NCBI RefSeq assembly: GCF_014205155.1 | Contig: NZ_JACHMX010000001.1 | Span: forward strand, 2,976,001 to 3,040,000 | Direction: 5' to 3' | Length of the DNA: 64,000 bases | Origin: Amycolatopsis umgeniensis | GTDB lineage: Bacteria > Actinomycetota > Actinomycetes > Mycobacteriales > Pseudonocardiaceae | Notes under the pieces: model-generated | Database searches by the model: none | Told to the model about the DNA's origin: nothing | Seen by the model: only the letters and a program-made list of their open reading frames with translations | Shown: positions 1 to 10,269 of the stretch, one piece after another | Layout of the letters: the number at the start of each line of letters is the position of its first letter | How positions within the stretch are numbered: the first letter of the stretch is position 1 | Translations under genes and position numbers: made by a program

Positions 1-2
1 TC

Positions 3-350
3 CGGCAGGCCGGGGCGCTGCTGTGTTCCTTGTGCGTCTGCACTTTCACGATCTTCGCCGCCGTGAACGGGCTCGGCCCCTACGGTCCCTACGAGCTCGT
101 CACCCGCATGCTGCACGTCCAGGCCTTCGACGCCACCGTCGGGCTGACGGCGCTGGCGCTGTCCACGATCGTCCTGCAACGCGACCGCGCCACCGCGGAG
201 ATCACCGACGCCTGGCGCCAGATCACCGAGATGGTCGACATGATCGCGCCACGCCAATCCCTGCGCAGCGCGATGACCACCCAGCGCAAGGACGGCGAAC
301 CCGCGGCTGAGGCTCAGGCGGCCTGTTCGTCGAGGAAACAGTCGAGGTAG
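3..350 (+). CDS. C-terminal fragment of a MASE1-like membrane sensor protein (5' end outside window)
   Basis: The frame is open from the left window edge to a TAG at 348-350, so only the last 115 residues are visible. They begin in hydrophobic segments (LLCSLCVCTFTIFAAV, then a second stretch with LTALALSTIVLQRDRA) separated by a loop containing NGLGPYGPYE. A hydrophilic tail of about 50 residues follows, with no kinase, GGDEF or phosphatase domain. Paired late helices followed by a short charged helix resemble the end of MASE1 membrane sensor domains; this is family resemblance only. The last 37 bases overlap the convergent hydrolase gene. The missing N-terminus prevents a firm call. Confidence 0.5.
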   Translation, partial: RQAGALLCSLCVCTFTIFAAVNGLGPYGPYELVTRMLHVQAFDATVGLTALALSTIVLQRDRATAEITDAWRQITEMVDMIAPRQSLRSAMTTQRKDGEPAAEAQAACSSRKQSR

Positions 351-1369
351 CGCCATGTGGTCCCGCGCGCCTTCCGGCCGGTGAGGACGCCCAGGTGCCC
401 GCCGGGCGCGGTCTCGAAGGTCACCGACGGTGAGTTGTCCAGCAGGTCGGTGAGCCGTTCGACGGCCGCGCGCGGGGCGATCGTGTCGTTCTGCCCGGCG
501 ATGATCAGGGTCGGCACCTTGACCCCGGACAGCGCGATGATGCGGCCGTTGAGGTCGACAGTGCCCTCGGCGAGATCGTTGGCGCGGAAGAACCGGTGGT
601 AGATCTGGCCGAACGTCCGTCCGGGGTAGGCGATCATGTTGTCCATGAAGTGGTCGACGGCCTCGATCTGCGCCAGATAGTCCCGGTCATCGAGATTCTT
701 CAGGATCGCGAGGGGTTTGGTGATCTCCTTGCTGATCCCGGTCGCGCGGAAGACCCGGCTGACCAAATAGGACGGTGCGCCGCCGAGCACGCGGTAGATC
801 GGGGTCAGCAGATGACCGCCCGTGAGGTCCACCAGCGGACGGAACGGGGCGATCAGCGGGATCGCGGTGAAGTCGAAGGGCGACGCGATGGTCGCGATCG
901 ACTCGATCGGCAGTTCGGGCTGATCGGCGGCGGTCAGCAGGGAGAAGATCCCGCCGAGGCACCAGGCGACGACGTGGACAGGCCGGCCGCCGGCGTCCTC
1001 GCTGACCTTGCGGATCGCCCGCGGGAGCACCTCGTCGATCCAGTGCTCGATGCCGAGGCGCCGGTCTGAGAACGCGACGTTCCCGTAGTCGACCAGGTAG
1101 GTGTTGCGGCCGCCGTCGACCAGATGCTCGGCGAGGCTGCACCCGCGGCGCAGGTCGAAGCACAACGCGGGCGCGGCCAGCGGCGGCACCAGCAGCACCG
1201 GCGGGCCGGACGCCGGGTCCTTGCCGTTCGTCAGCCGGTACACCGAACGGTTGGGGCCTTGGTCGATCAGGACGCGCGGAACCGGGCGGAGATCGGCGAC
1301 ACCACCGTGCAGCACCTTCCCGACGACGTTCGACGCGGCGGCGGCGAGCCGTGCCGGGGGTGTTGCCAT
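314..1369 (-). CDS. PhaC-like alpha/beta hydrolase (polyhydroxyalkanoate synthase-type fold)
   Basis: A 351-residue cytoplasmic alpha/beta hydrolase related to class III polyhydroxyalkanoate synthases. The nucleophile elbow reads AWCLGG, with Cys137 where lipases have Ser. The acid is in GQNDTIAP and the base in PGGHLGV, completing a Cys-Asp-His triad. Known PHA synthases polymerise hydroxyacyl-CoA, but no phaE, phasin, phaA or phaB is nearby, so an acyl-transfer or thioesterase role is equally possible. The ATG at 1369 follows a strong AGGAGG; the open frame extends further upstream but reads as non-coding. It may form a lipid-related block with the SDR upstream. Confidence 0.8.
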   Translation of the reverse strand: MATPPARLAAAASNVVGKVLHGGVADLRPVPRVLIDQGPNRSVYRLTNGKDPASGPPVLLVPPLAAPALCFDLRRGCSLAEHLVDGGRNTYLVDYGNVAFSDRRLGIEHWIDEVLPRAIRKVSEDAGGRPVHVVAWCLGGIFSLLTAADQPELPIESIATIASPFDFTAIPLIAPFRPLVDLTGGHLLTPIYRVLGGAPSYLVSRVFRATGISKEITKPLAILKNLDDRDYLAQIEAVDHFMDNMIAYPGRTFGQIYHRFFRANDLAEGTVDLNGRIIALSGVKVPTLIIAGQNDTIAPRAAVERLTDLLDNSPSVTFETAPGGHLGVLTGRKARGTTWRYLDCFLDEQAA

Positions 1370-1487
1370 GAGGTGCCTCCTGGAGGGATGAACGCGGTAA
1401 TGAGCAATCTTGCCGCCTACGGGCGCACGACTCAACACCGTCTCCGTCCCAGGCCGTCCACTTCGGACGGTTGTTAGGCCGTCCGAG

Positions 1488-2351
1488 CTAAGAATCGGTG
1501 CTCTTTTCCGCCGCCGGAGCACTTCGCGCGGCACGCGATTCGTACTCCGCGCGGGCACTGGAATGCGTTGCGGAGGACAAAATCTTGTCGCCGCCGAGCG
1601 CGCGAAGCAGTCCCTCGCCGAGGCGGCGCGGGAGCAGCCGTGTGATCCTGCCCATGGCGTCCAGCGACGCGGGAACGAAGACGTCGAATTTGGGACGTCG
1701 CAACGCATCGACAATGGCGTTCGCCACATCTTCCGGCTGGACCGATTTGAAGAACTTCGCCTCGCCGAGCCCGCTGGCCAGTTCCGTGCGCACCACGGCG
1801 GGCATCACGCACGAGACCAGCACACCCGTTCCGTGCAATTCCAGATGTACCGATTCCGACAATCCGACGACGGCGTGTTTCGTCGCGCAGTAGGTGGCGG
1901 CACCGGGGAATCCGGCCTTTCCGGCCATCGAGGCGATGTTGACGATGTGGCCGGTGCCACGCGGGCGCATGCGTTTGACCGCTTCCCTGGTGCCGTGGAT
2001 GACGGCGTGCAGGTTGATCTCGAGCAGCCGCCGCGTCGCCGCGTCGTCCTCTTCGTCGAGCGGCTTGAGCGGCATGATGCCCGCGTTGTTGATCAGCACG
2101 TCGATCGGGCCGACGCGCCGCTCGACCTCGTCGAGGAACTCGGTGAAGCCCTTCGTGTCGGTGACGTCGAGCGGCAGCGCCTCCGCACCCAGTTCGGCCG
2201 CGGTCTTCTCCGCGAGGACCTGGTCCAGGTCGCCGATGACGACCTTGGCGCCGAGCCGGGACAACGCCGTCGCGGTACTGGCCCCGATGCCCTGCGCCGC
2301 TCCGGTGATCACGACGACCTTGCCTGCGAGGGAACGTTCACGCTTGGCCAT
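1488..2351 (-). CDS. short-chain dehydrogenase/reductase (classical SDR)
   Basis: A 287-residue NAD(P)-dependent oxidoreductase. The Rossmann glycine motif TGAAQGIG is at residues 16-23, NNAG near 88-91, and the catalytic Ser141, Tyr154 and Lys158 (YCATK) are all present. It has about 35 residues beyond the usual 250-residue SDR core. That tail contains RITRLLPRRLGEGLLRALGG, a basic amphipathic stretch seen in membrane-associated, lipid-acting actinobacterial SDRs. The substrate cannot be read from sequence. It runs in the same direction as the PhaC-like gene, about 120 bp apart, so co-transcription is possible. Confidence 0.88.
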   Translation of the reverse strand: MAKRERSLAGKVVVITGAAQGIGASTATALSRLGAKVVIGDLDQVLAEKTAAELGAEALPLDVTDTKGFTEFLDEVERRVGPIDVLINNAGIMPLKPLDEEDDAATRRLLEINLHAVIHGTREAVKRMRPRGTGHIVNIASMAGKAGFPGAATYCATKHAVVGLSESVHLELHGTGVLVSCVMPAVVRTELASGLGEAKFFKSVQPEDVANAIVDALRRPKFDVFVPASLDAMGRITRLLPRRLGEGLLRALGGDKILSSATHSSARAEYESRAARSAPAAEKSTDS

Positions 2352-2437
2352 GCTGGGCTCCTCTGCGTCTTCGCTGTTCGGGGCACTGTTGGCGGTGTGT
2401 CAACTATGGTGCACCCGAATCAATGAGGACGCCAGCC

Positions 2438-2944
2438 CTAGGGGCGCTGCTCGAACACCTGGCCGATCCAGCCCTTGACGTCGAACCGCTCCGTCGGTTT
2501 GAAGCCCTGACTCTCGTAGTAACGCTGCAGGTCGCCGTCGCCGCCGGCCCAGCAGTCGACCCGCACCAGCCCGATGCCGCGTTCCCGCGCCTCGGCCAGC
2601 GCGAACTCGACGAGCCGCGAGCCGACCCGGTGACCGGCGAACCGGCGCGAGGTCAGCAGCAGGCCGATGTAGATCTCGGGTTCGTCGACAGGCGAGACAT
2701 GCGGGAACCGGTCACCGAGGACGATCGCCCCGGCCGCCTCGCCACCGACCTCGCCGAGGTACAGCCCCGGCCCGTCGGCGATCCCGCGCACCCGCTCGAT
2801 CCGCTTCGGGATCGTGGACCACGGCTCGGTCCCCCACTGCCCCTCACTACCCCGTCCGGCTAGCCACGCGACGGCCTCGTCGAACATGTCCAGCAACGTT
2901 TGAAAATCCCCAGAACCACCCTGACGGATGACGAAATCGCTCAT
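2438..2944 (-). CDS. GNAT-family N-acetyltransferase
   Basis: A 168-residue single-domain GNAT protein. The acetyl-CoA binding region is visible as RRFAGHRVGSRLVEFALAEA, a relaxed form of the Q/RxxGxG/A motif, and the fold ends with DLQRYYESQGFKPTERF. The early WGTEPW segment is typical of a broad actinobacterial acetyltransferase group of unknown substrate. The ATG at 2944 is the only convincing start. It is probably monocistronic, with a repeat-rich spacer upstream. Confidence 0.85.
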   Translation of the reverse strand: MSDFVIRQGGSGDFQTLLDMFDEAVAWLAGRGSEGQWGTEPWSTIPKRIERVRGIADGPGLYLGEVGGEAAGAIVLGDRFPHVSPVDEPEIYIGLLLTSRRFAGHRVGSRLVEFALAEARERGIGLVRVDCWAGGDGDLQRYYESQGFKPTERFDVKGWIGQVFEQRP

Positions 2945-3109
2945 GCTTCCGTTCTACAACATCGTGGTGAGGCGCGGGGATTTCGTTGGGTCAGGGTGGG
3001 CGTGAGTGAGCGGACGGCGCGTGTGATCAGACGGACGACACGCGAAACCGCCCGACCGTAGGTATCCAGGGCTCTGTTGGCCCTGACCCGAATCGCCACT
3101 CACGACCCA

Positions 3110-3235
3110 CGTGATCAGAGCCGTGACTCGCGTGATCAGAGACGTGACTCGCGTGATCAGAGACGTGACTCGCGTGATCAGGGCCGTGACTCGCGTGATC
3201 AGGGCCGTGACGGGCCCAAACACGCGAGTCACGGC
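3110..3235. repeat. 21-bp tandem repeat with TGATCA core, ending in an inverted copy
   Basis: CGTGATCAG recurs at 3110, 3131, 3152, 3173 and 3194, an exact 21-bp period. Units differ only by AGAGAC versus AGGGCC. The last unit carries GCCGTGACTCGCGTG (3183-3197) and its perfect inverse CACGCGAGTCACGGC lies at 3221-3235, just before the acyl-CoA dehydrogenase stop codon. The 302-bp gap 2945-3246 holds no gene. Related sequence occurs at 24887-25011 and 46486-46600. Confidence 0.9.
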
Positions 3236-3246
3236 TTCGAGCACGG

Positions 3247-4401
3247 TCAGGCGACGCCGAGGTGCCGCGCGATCAGCATCCGCTGCACCTCCGAGGTCCC
3301 CTCCCCGATCTCCAGGATCTTCGCGTCCCGATAGAACCTGCTCACCGGGAACTCGTTCATGAAGCCGTACCCGCCGAAGATCTGCGTCGCGTCGCGCGCG
3401 TTGTCCATGGCGGCGTTCGACGCGACGAGCTTCGCGATCGACGCCTCCTTCTTGAACGGCTCGCCGCGCAGCATCTTCGACGCCGCCGCGTAGTACGCCA
3501 GCCGCGCGGTGTGCGTGCGCACCTCCATGTCGGCGACCTTGAACTGGATCGCCTGGTACTCGCCGATCTTGTGCCCGAACGCCTCGCGCTCCTTGACGTA
3601 GCGCAGGCATTCGTCGACACAGCCCTGCGCGAGACCGACGCTCAGCGCGGCGATCGCGACCCGGCCTTCGTCCAAAATGGACAGGAACTGCGCGTACCCT
3701 CGGCCGCGCTCGCCGACCAGGTTCTCGGCCGGGACGCGGACGTCGTCGAACGAGAGCTCGTGCGTGTCCGAGCAGTTCCAGCCGACCTTGGAGTACTTCG
3801 GCGCCACCGCGAAGCCCGGGGTGCCGGACGGGACGATGATCGCCGAGATCTCCTTGCGCCCGTTCTCCTTCACGTCGGTGACGGCGGTGACCGTGACCAG
3901 TTTCGTGATGTCGGTGCCGGAGTTGGTGATGAACGATTTGCTGCCGTTGATCACCCAGGTGTCGCCGTCGAGTTTCGCCCGCGTGCGGGTGGCACCCGCG
4001 TCCGAGCCGCCGCCCGGTTCGGTGAGGCCGAAAGCGCCGAGCGCGGTGCCGGCGCACAACTCCGGGAGCCACTTTTCCTTCTGCTCCTGGGTGCCGAACC
4101 GGTAGATCGGCATGGCGCCCAGGGAAACCCCGGCCTCGACGGTGATCGCGACCGACGAGTCGACGCGCGCCAGTTCCTCCAGCGTCAGGCACAGCGCGAA
4201 GTAGTCGCCGCCCATGCCGCCGTACTCCTCGGGGAAGGGCAGGCCGAACAGGCCCATGTCGGCCATCTTCGCGACGATCTCGTACGGGAACTCCTCCCGT
4301 TCGTACAGGTCGCCGATGACCGGGGCGACCTCGGAGCGCGCGAATTCCTCGACCGTCTTGCGCAGCGCCTCGTACTCGTCATCCAGCCGAAAGTCGATCA
4401 T
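3247..4401 (-). CDS. acyl-CoA dehydrogenase of the leucine-catabolic operon (FadE19/isovaleryl-CoA dehydrogenase-like)
   Basis: A 384-residue flavoprotein that oxidises acyl-CoA to enoyl-CoA, passing electrons to ETF. The family signatures are seen: GAFGLTEPGGGSDAGA in the middle domain and QIFGGYGFMNEFPVSRFYRD near the C-terminus. It is the last gene of a three-gene operon and its ATG overlaps the stop of the biotin carboxylase gene (ATGA, 4398-4401). In leucine breakdown isovaleryl-CoA dehydrogenase makes the substrate of methylcrotonyl-CoA carboxylase, so its position beside the carboxylase subunits points to that role. Another branched or short-chain acyl-CoA is possible. Confidence 0.88.
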   Translation of the reverse strand: MIDFRLDDEYEALRKTVEEFARSEVAPVIGDLYEREEFPYEIVAKMADMGLFGLPFPEEYGGMGGDYFALCLTLEELARVDSSVAITVEAGVSLGAMPIYRFGTQEQKEKWLPELCAGTALGAFGLTEPGGGSDAGATRTRAKLDGDTWVINGSKSFITNSGTDITKLVTVTAVTDVKENGRKEISAIIVPSGTPGFAVAPKYSKVGWNCSDTHELSFDDVRVPAENLVGERGRGYAQFLSILDEGRVAIAALSVGLAQGCVDECLRYVKEREAFGHKIGEYQAIQFKVADMEVRTHTARLAYYAAASKMLRGEPFKKEASIAKLVASNAAMDNARDATQIFGGYGFMNEFPVSRFYRDAKILEIGEGTSEVQRMLIARHLGVA

Positions 4402-6383
4402 GGGCCATCCTTTTGGGGTGTCACAACGGCTACGGTTTCGTCCAGCGCGACCTGTTGGCCGGTCCGGACGGGGAGTTCGCTGACCACGCCGTCGATCGGC
4501 GCGGTGATCGTGTGCTCCATCTTCATCGCCTCGACGACCACGAGCGGCGTCCCGGCGCTCACGACGTCACCGGCGGCGACCTTGACCACGAGGACGGTGC
4601 CGGGCATCGGGCTGGTCACCGGTCCGGCGCCGCCCGCGGCACCGGCGGCGGACCGCAGCCTTTCCCGCTCACCGATCGCGAAGCTGTGGCCGTCCCGCGC
4701 GAGCCAGACGGTCTTCCCTCGACCGGCGGCGTGCCGGTAGCGGTGGAAACCGGTGGGATGCCGGACTTCCAGCAGATCGCCCTCGCGCCGCGCGGAAACC
4801 CGCACGGCTTCGGCGCCGTCAACGCTGACGAGCGCGTTCGCCGGCGTGCCCTGCACCCGCACGACGGCTTCGGAACTTCCCGACTTCAGGGCGAAGTCGA
4901 TCCCGCCGGACGCGCCGAGCCGCCAGCCGTCGGGAACGTCCCAGGGGTCGATGACCGATCCCTGCGGCTGCAGGGAAAGCAGCCTGTCGAGCGCGGCCGC
5001 CACGAAGAACTCCGGCGGTACCTCTTCGGAGACCAAAGTGGACAGTTGCCTGTCGACGAGGCCAGTGTCGAGTTTGCCGTCGCGCACATCGGGGTCCGAC
5101 AGGAGCCCGCGCAGGAACGCGACGTTCGTGCCGAGGCCGAGCAGCGCGGTGTCGGCGAGCGCGAGATCGAGCCGGTGCAACGCGGCCGCGCGGTCCGGGC
5201 CCCAGGCGATGACCTTGGCCAGCATCGGATCGTAGTTCGAGCCGATGACCGCGCCCTCGCTCATCCACGAGTCGACGCGCACTCCCTCGCCGGACGGTTC
5301 GTGGACCGCGAGCACGGTCCCGCCGGTGGGAATGAAGCCTCGAGCGGGATCTTCGGCGTAAACGCGGGCCTCGACGGCGTGACCGTCCAGCCGGACGTCG
5401 TCCTGCGACACGGTGAGCACGTCACCCGCGGCGATCTTGACCTGCCACTCGACGAGATCGAGTCCGGTCACCAGTTCGGTCACCGGATGCTCGACCTGCA
5501 GCCGGGTGTTCATCTCCATGAAGAAGAACTCGTCCGGTGCCTTGGCCGACACGATGAACTCGACCGTGCCCGCGCCGACGTAGCCGACCGATCGCGCGGC
5601 CTCGACCGCGGACGCGCCCATGTTCGCGCGCGTGGCTTCGTCGAGGAGAACGGACGGGGCCTCTTCGATGATCTTCTGGTGCCGCCGCTGCAGGCTGCAT
5701 TCCCGCTCGCCGAGGTGGATCACGTTGCCGTGGGTGTCGGCGAGCACCTGGATCTCGATATGGCGCGGCGTGGTGACGAACCGCTCCATGAGCAGCGTGT
5801 CGTCACCGAAGGAACCCTTCGCCTCACGGCGTGCGGACTCGATGGCGGCGTCCAGTTCGGACAGTTCGGTGACCAGCCGCATCCCCTTGCCGCCACCACC
5901 GGCGGACGGCTTGAGCAGCAGCGGGAACCCGACCTTCTCCGCGGCGGCGGCGAAACCACCTTCGGGAATGTCCACATCGGACGCGCCCGGCACGACGGGA
6001 ACCCCCGCCGACGACACCGTCGCCTTGGCGCGGATCTTGTCGCCCATGGCGTCGATGGCCTCGACCGGCGGGCCGATGAAGACCAGCCCGGCCTCGGCGC
6101 AGGCGCGGGCGAATTCCGCGTTCTCCGCGAGGAAGCCGTAGCCGGGGTGCACCGCCTGCGCGCCCGTGTCGAGCGCCGCCTGGACGATCGCCGGGATGGA
6201 CAGATAGCTTTTCGCCGCTTCGGCCGGGCCGATGCGGACCGCCGTATGCGCCTCGCGGACGTGCCGGGCGTCGGCGTCCGCGTCGCTGTACACCGCGACC
6301 GAGCGGATGCCGAGCCCTTGCAGCGAGCGGATCACGCGGACGGCGATCTCCCCGCGGTTGGCGACCAGAACCGTGTCGAACAT
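4398..6383 (-). CDS. acyl-CoA carboxylase alpha subunit: biotin carboxylase plus biotin carrier (AccA1/MccA-like)
   Basis: A 661-residue protein with biotin carboxylase at the N-terminus (starting VANRGEIAVRVIRS, ATP-grasp loop PSAGGGGKGM, then EMNTRLQVEHPVTE) and a biotinyl domain at the C-terminus carrying VVEAMKMEHTI, where Lys is biotinylated. It carboxylates biotin using ATP and bicarbonate for the partner carboxyltransferase. The ATG at 6383 lies 2 bp past the carboxyltransferase stop, so the two are co-translated. An upstream in-frame extension is rejected because it overlaps the partner and looks random. The neighbours favour 3-methylcrotonyl-CoA as the substrate. Confidence 0.93.
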   Translation of the reverse strand: MFDTVLVANRGEIAVRVIRSLQGLGIRSVAVYSDADADARHVREAHTAVRIGPAEAAKSYLSIPAIVQAALDTGAQAVHPGYGFLAENAEFARACAEAGLVFIGPPVEAIDAMGDKIRAKATVSSAGVPVVPGASDVDIPEGGFAAAAEKVGFPLLLKPSAGGGGKGMRLVTELSELDAAIESARREAKGSFGDDTLLMERFVTTPRHIEIQVLADTHGNVIHLGERECSLQRRHQKIIEEAPSVLLDEATRANMGASAVEAARSVGYVGAGTVEFIVSAKAPDEFFFMEMNTRLQVEHPVTELVTGLDLVEWQVKIAAGDVLTVSQDDVRLDGHAVEARVYAEDPARGFIPTGGTVLAVHEPSGEGVRVDSWMSEGAVIGSNYDPMLAKVIAWGPDRAAALHRLDLALADTALLGLGTNVAFLRGLLSDPDVRDGKLDTGLVDRQLSTLVSEEVPPEFFVAAALDRLLSLQPQGSVIDPWDVPDGWRLGASGGIDFALKSGSSEAVVRVQGTPANALVSVDGAEAVRVSARREGDLLEVRHPTGFHRYRHAAGRGKTVWLARDGHSFAIGERERLRSAAGAAGGAGPVTSPMPGTVLVVKVAAGDVVSAGTPLVVVEAMKMEHTITAPIDGVVSELPVRTGQQVALDETVAVVTPQKDGP

Positions 6384-6385
6384 GC

Positions 6386-7999
<1,614 letters not shown>

Positions 8000-8015
8000 G
8001 GCTCCTCGTCGCCAA

Positions 8016-8059
8016 GTTAGCCGTCGTTAACTCGCCCTCGTAGGTTAACGGCCACTAAC
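8016..8059 (-). promoter_or_regulatory. two TetR-type operators upstream of the carboxylase operon
   Basis: GTTAGCCGTCGTTAAC at 8016-8031 and GTTAACGGCCACTAAC at 8044-8059 both fit GTTA-N8-TAAC, 28 bp apart. They lie between the operon start codon (7999) and the SGNH terminator. The same pattern is in the tetR promoter at 9086-9101, which ties operator to regulator. Confidence 0.72.
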
Positions 8060-8085
8060 CTCACTTGTCCACCGCACCCCGGAAG

Positions 8086-8153
8086 CGCGTGAAGGCCCCC
8101 TTCCCTTGGCCATGGGTTTGAATGACCAGCCGAGGGAAGGGGGCCTTCACGCG
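8086..8153 (-). terminator. terminator hairpin after the SGNH hydrolase gene
   Basis: Perfect 21-bp arms at 8086-8106 and 8133-8153 contain GTGAAGGCCCCCTTCCC and its complement. The hairpin starts 8 bp past the hydrolase stop and insulates it from the operon promoter. It is one of a dispersed set of GAAGG/CCTTC hairpins in this window. Confidence 0.85.
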
Positions 8154-8161
8154 CGAAACGA

Positions 8162-8971
8162 TCAGCCGATCGCGGAGACCAGCGGGTTGTAGTAGCCACC
8201 GCGCTGACCGGCGGCCGTCGGGTGGTACGAGTTCACGATCGGCCAGGTGAGGCTGTGCAGGTAGTCGTCGGCCGACGAGCAGATGTTGTGCCCGGTGAAG
8301 GCACCCCGCACGTCCACGAACTTCGCACCGGCCGCGGAGGCCCGGGCCGAGAGCACCGACGCCAGCGCGTCGGAGCCCGAGTTGATCGCGGAGCGCTTGG
8401 TGTCGCTCAGCCCGACCGAGCACGAACCTGGCACCGTGTAGAAGCGCGGGTACCCGAGGACGACCAGCTTCGCGCCGGGAGCCTTCGCTTTGATCTTGCT
8501 GTAGACGTTGTTCAGCAGCCCGGGAAGCGTGTTGTTCACGTAGGTCTTCGCGGTGTTGACCCGGTTGACGCAGGTCTGGTCGCTGCCGGTGGTGCAGGTG
8601 GTCATGACGTCGGCGAACCCGGCGTCGTTGCCGCCGACCGAGACCGTCACCAGCGTGGCGCTGGAGGTGACGTTCGCGATCTGGTTCAAGACGTCGCCGG
8701 TGCGCGCCCCCGAGCACGCGACGAACTTGAACGTGGTCCCGGCGTGGGCGTTGGCCCACAACTGGGGGTAGGAGTTGGCACTGCGCATGCAGTCGCCCGA
8801 GTTCCCGTAGCTGCCGGCACCGACGCCGGACGAGTACGAGTCACCGAGCGCCACGTAGTTGGTCGCCGCTTGAGCGGTACCGGCGAGCCCGAAAGTGGCA
8901 AGGACAGCGACCCCCAGGGCCGCACCTAAACGAGTGAAGGAAAGGGCTTTGATCCGAGCAGGGACGGCCAT
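8162..8971 (-). CDS. secreted SGNH/GDSL-family lipase/esterase
   Basis: A 269-residue exported esterase. A Sec signal peptide (basic start, hydrophobic core, cleavage near TAQAA) precedes block I ALGDSYSSG with the nucleophile Ser, block III VGGNDAGF, and block V NSYHPTAAG with the catalytic His. Paired cysteines suggest disulfides, as in Streptomyces scabies and rimosus esterase/lipases. The ATG at 8971 is preferred to a GTG 6 bases earlier because AAGGAG has proper spacing only to the ATG. It probably hydrolyses lipid or ester substrates outside the cell. Confidence 0.92.
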   Translation of the reverse strand: MAVPARIKALSFTRLGAALGVAVLATFGLAGTAQAATNYVALGDSYSSGVGAGSYGNSGDCMRSANSYPQLWANAHAGTTFKFVACSGARTGDVLNQIANVTSSATLVTVSVGGNDAGFADVMTTCTTGSDQTCVNRVNTAKTYVNNTLPGLLNNVYSKIKAKAPGAKLVVLGYPRFYTVPGSCSVGLSDTKRSAINSGSDALASVLSARASAAGAKFVDVRGAFTGHNICSSADDYLHSLTWPIVNSYHPTAAGQRGGYYNPLVSAIG

Positions 8972-9077
8972 GGTCACTCCTTCGTGACAAGTTAACGAGA
9001 CACAGCATTACCAGGTGGTAGCTCCACGCAAAAGGGTCATTTCCCCAGGTAACCCGCTTGGCCCAGGCTGGAAGTAC

Positions 9078-9116
9078 GGCCGCGTGTTAGCGCTCGCTAA
9101 CACGCGGCCTTAATAT
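9078..9116 (+). promoter_or_regulatory. tetR operator and promoter
   Basis: Perfect 15-bp inverted arms at 9078-9092 and 9095-9109 enclose GTTAGCGCTCGCTAAC (9086-9101). A TAATAT -10 box lies at 9111-9116, leaving 6 bases to the ATG at 9123, so transcription would start at or next to the start codon (leaderless). The operator fills the -35 to -10 interval, as expected for autorepression. Confidence 0.75.
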
Positions 9117-9122
9117 GGCCAG

Positions 9123-9713
9123 ATGCCGGCGAACCCCACCCCACTCGTGAACGGCGAGAAGGCGAACAGGCGCGAACAGATCATGGCCGCCGCCGCCGAG
9201 CTCTTCGCCCACCACGGTTTCCACGGCGTCGGCATCGACGACATCGGCGCGGCGGTGGGTATCTCCGGTCCGGCGCTGTACCGGCATTTCCGCAGCAAGG
9301 ACGCCATTCTCGGGGAGATGCTGAACTCGATCAGCCGCTATCTACTCGACGGAGGGACGGCCAGGGCGAGCCAGCGGGACGAGCCCGGTGAGGTTCTCGA
9401 AGCACTGGTGAATTTTCACGTGGACTTCGCGCTCGCGCATCCCGCGTTGATCACCGTCCAGGAGCGCAACCTCGCCAATCTCACCGACAGTGACCGTAAA
9501 CAGGTCCGCGCCCTGCAGCGTCAGTACGTCGAGGTCTGGGTGCGCGCGATCAGTGACGCCGTCCCCGGGATCGGCGAACGCCAGGCGCGGTCGGCGGCGC
9601 ACGCGGTCTTCGGGTTGATCAACTCGACGCCGTACAACCGCCATCTCGGTGACAGCGAACTGGCCGAAATGCTCTGCCGTCTCGCGCTGGGTGCACTGCA
9701 CTCCGCCCGGTGA
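9123..9713 (+). CDS. TetR-family regulator, probable controller of the methylcrotonyl-CoA carboxylase operon
   Basis: A 196-residue one-component regulator. The N-terminal helix-turn-helix spans about residues 15-62 (REQIMAAAAELFAHHGFHG, then ISGPALYRHFRSKDAIL). The rest is a helical ligand-binding and dimerisation domain. The gene is divergent from the esterase and carboxylase genes and has its own palindromic operator. Sharing of GTTA-N8-TAAC between this promoter and the carboxylase promoter supports repression relieved by an acyl-CoA or other intermediate; the ligand is inference. Confidence 0.88.
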   Translation: MPANPTPLVNGEKANRREQIMAAAAELFAHHGFHGVGIDDIGAAVGISGPALYRHFRSKDAILGEMLNSISRYLLDGGTARASQRDEPGEVLEALVNFHVDFALAHPALITVQERNLANLTDSDRKQVRALQRQYVEVWVRAISDAVPGIGERQARSAAHAVFGLINSTPYNRHLGDSELAEMLCRLALGALHSAR

Positions 9714-9771
9714 CCACGTCCGGGTTTCGGCCTATTCCCCACTTTTCCGTCCGCTGGTGTTTGATAGGCAC

Positions 9772-10269
9772 GTGGAGCCGGACAGGAGCGAGTACGAGCG
9801 GAGGCTCGTCGAAAAGGCGCAGCGTGCGCTCGTGGCGATCAGCCTGGGCGAGGACGCCGAGGCCCTCGACGAGCTCACGCCGACCGCTGTCGAGCCCGAA
9901 GCCCGCTCCGAAGAGACCAAAGAGCTCGTGATGATGCTCTTCGGCGAATGCAGTGCCATGGTGTCGACCCTCGGCGACGGCGGTAGTGCGCCGGTCAAGG
10001 TGCAGGTGTTCGACGAGGACGGTGAAGAGGTCTCGATCGACCAGGCGGACCCTCCCGTACGGACGGCCGTGCGCACGCTGCTGGCCGAGGTGCACGGCAA
10101 CAGCGAGGCCGCGCAGGAACAGGTCGAGATCGCGCTCGCCAACGCCGCTCCGGACGAGGTCGACAGTCTGGTGCTGCAGGCGCTGCGCTGGACGATCCGG
10201 CTGTCGGCGGAATGCCTCGACCGGGATCTGCCGGTGGCGCCCTGGATCTCGGACGCGGTCGCGGACTAG
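9772..10269 (+). CDS. hypothetical acidic protein
   Basis: A 165-residue acidic protein without a signal peptide or membrane segment, and no family I recognise. It is rich in Glu, Asp, Ala and Leu and probably helical. The central part includes APVKVQVFDEDGEEVSID, and the C-terminus has LVLQALRWTIRLSAECLDRD. The GTG at 9772 fits the start of coding-like sequence; the frame is open further upstream inside tetR but reads poorly. It follows tetR by 58 bp in the same direction. Confidence 0.6.
   Translation: MEPDRSEYERRLVEKAQRALVAISLGEDAEALDELTPTAVEPEARSEETKELVMMLFGECSAMVSTLGDGGSAPVKVQVFDEDGEEVSIDQADPPVRTAVRTLLAEVHGNSEAAQEQVEIALANAAPDEVDSLVLQALRWTIRLSAECLDRDLPVAPWISDAVAD

Noticed and set aside
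3110..3213. Tandem repeats considered as a CRISPR array
   Set aside because: Units are directly abutting 21-mers with no unique spacers and no cas genes in the window.
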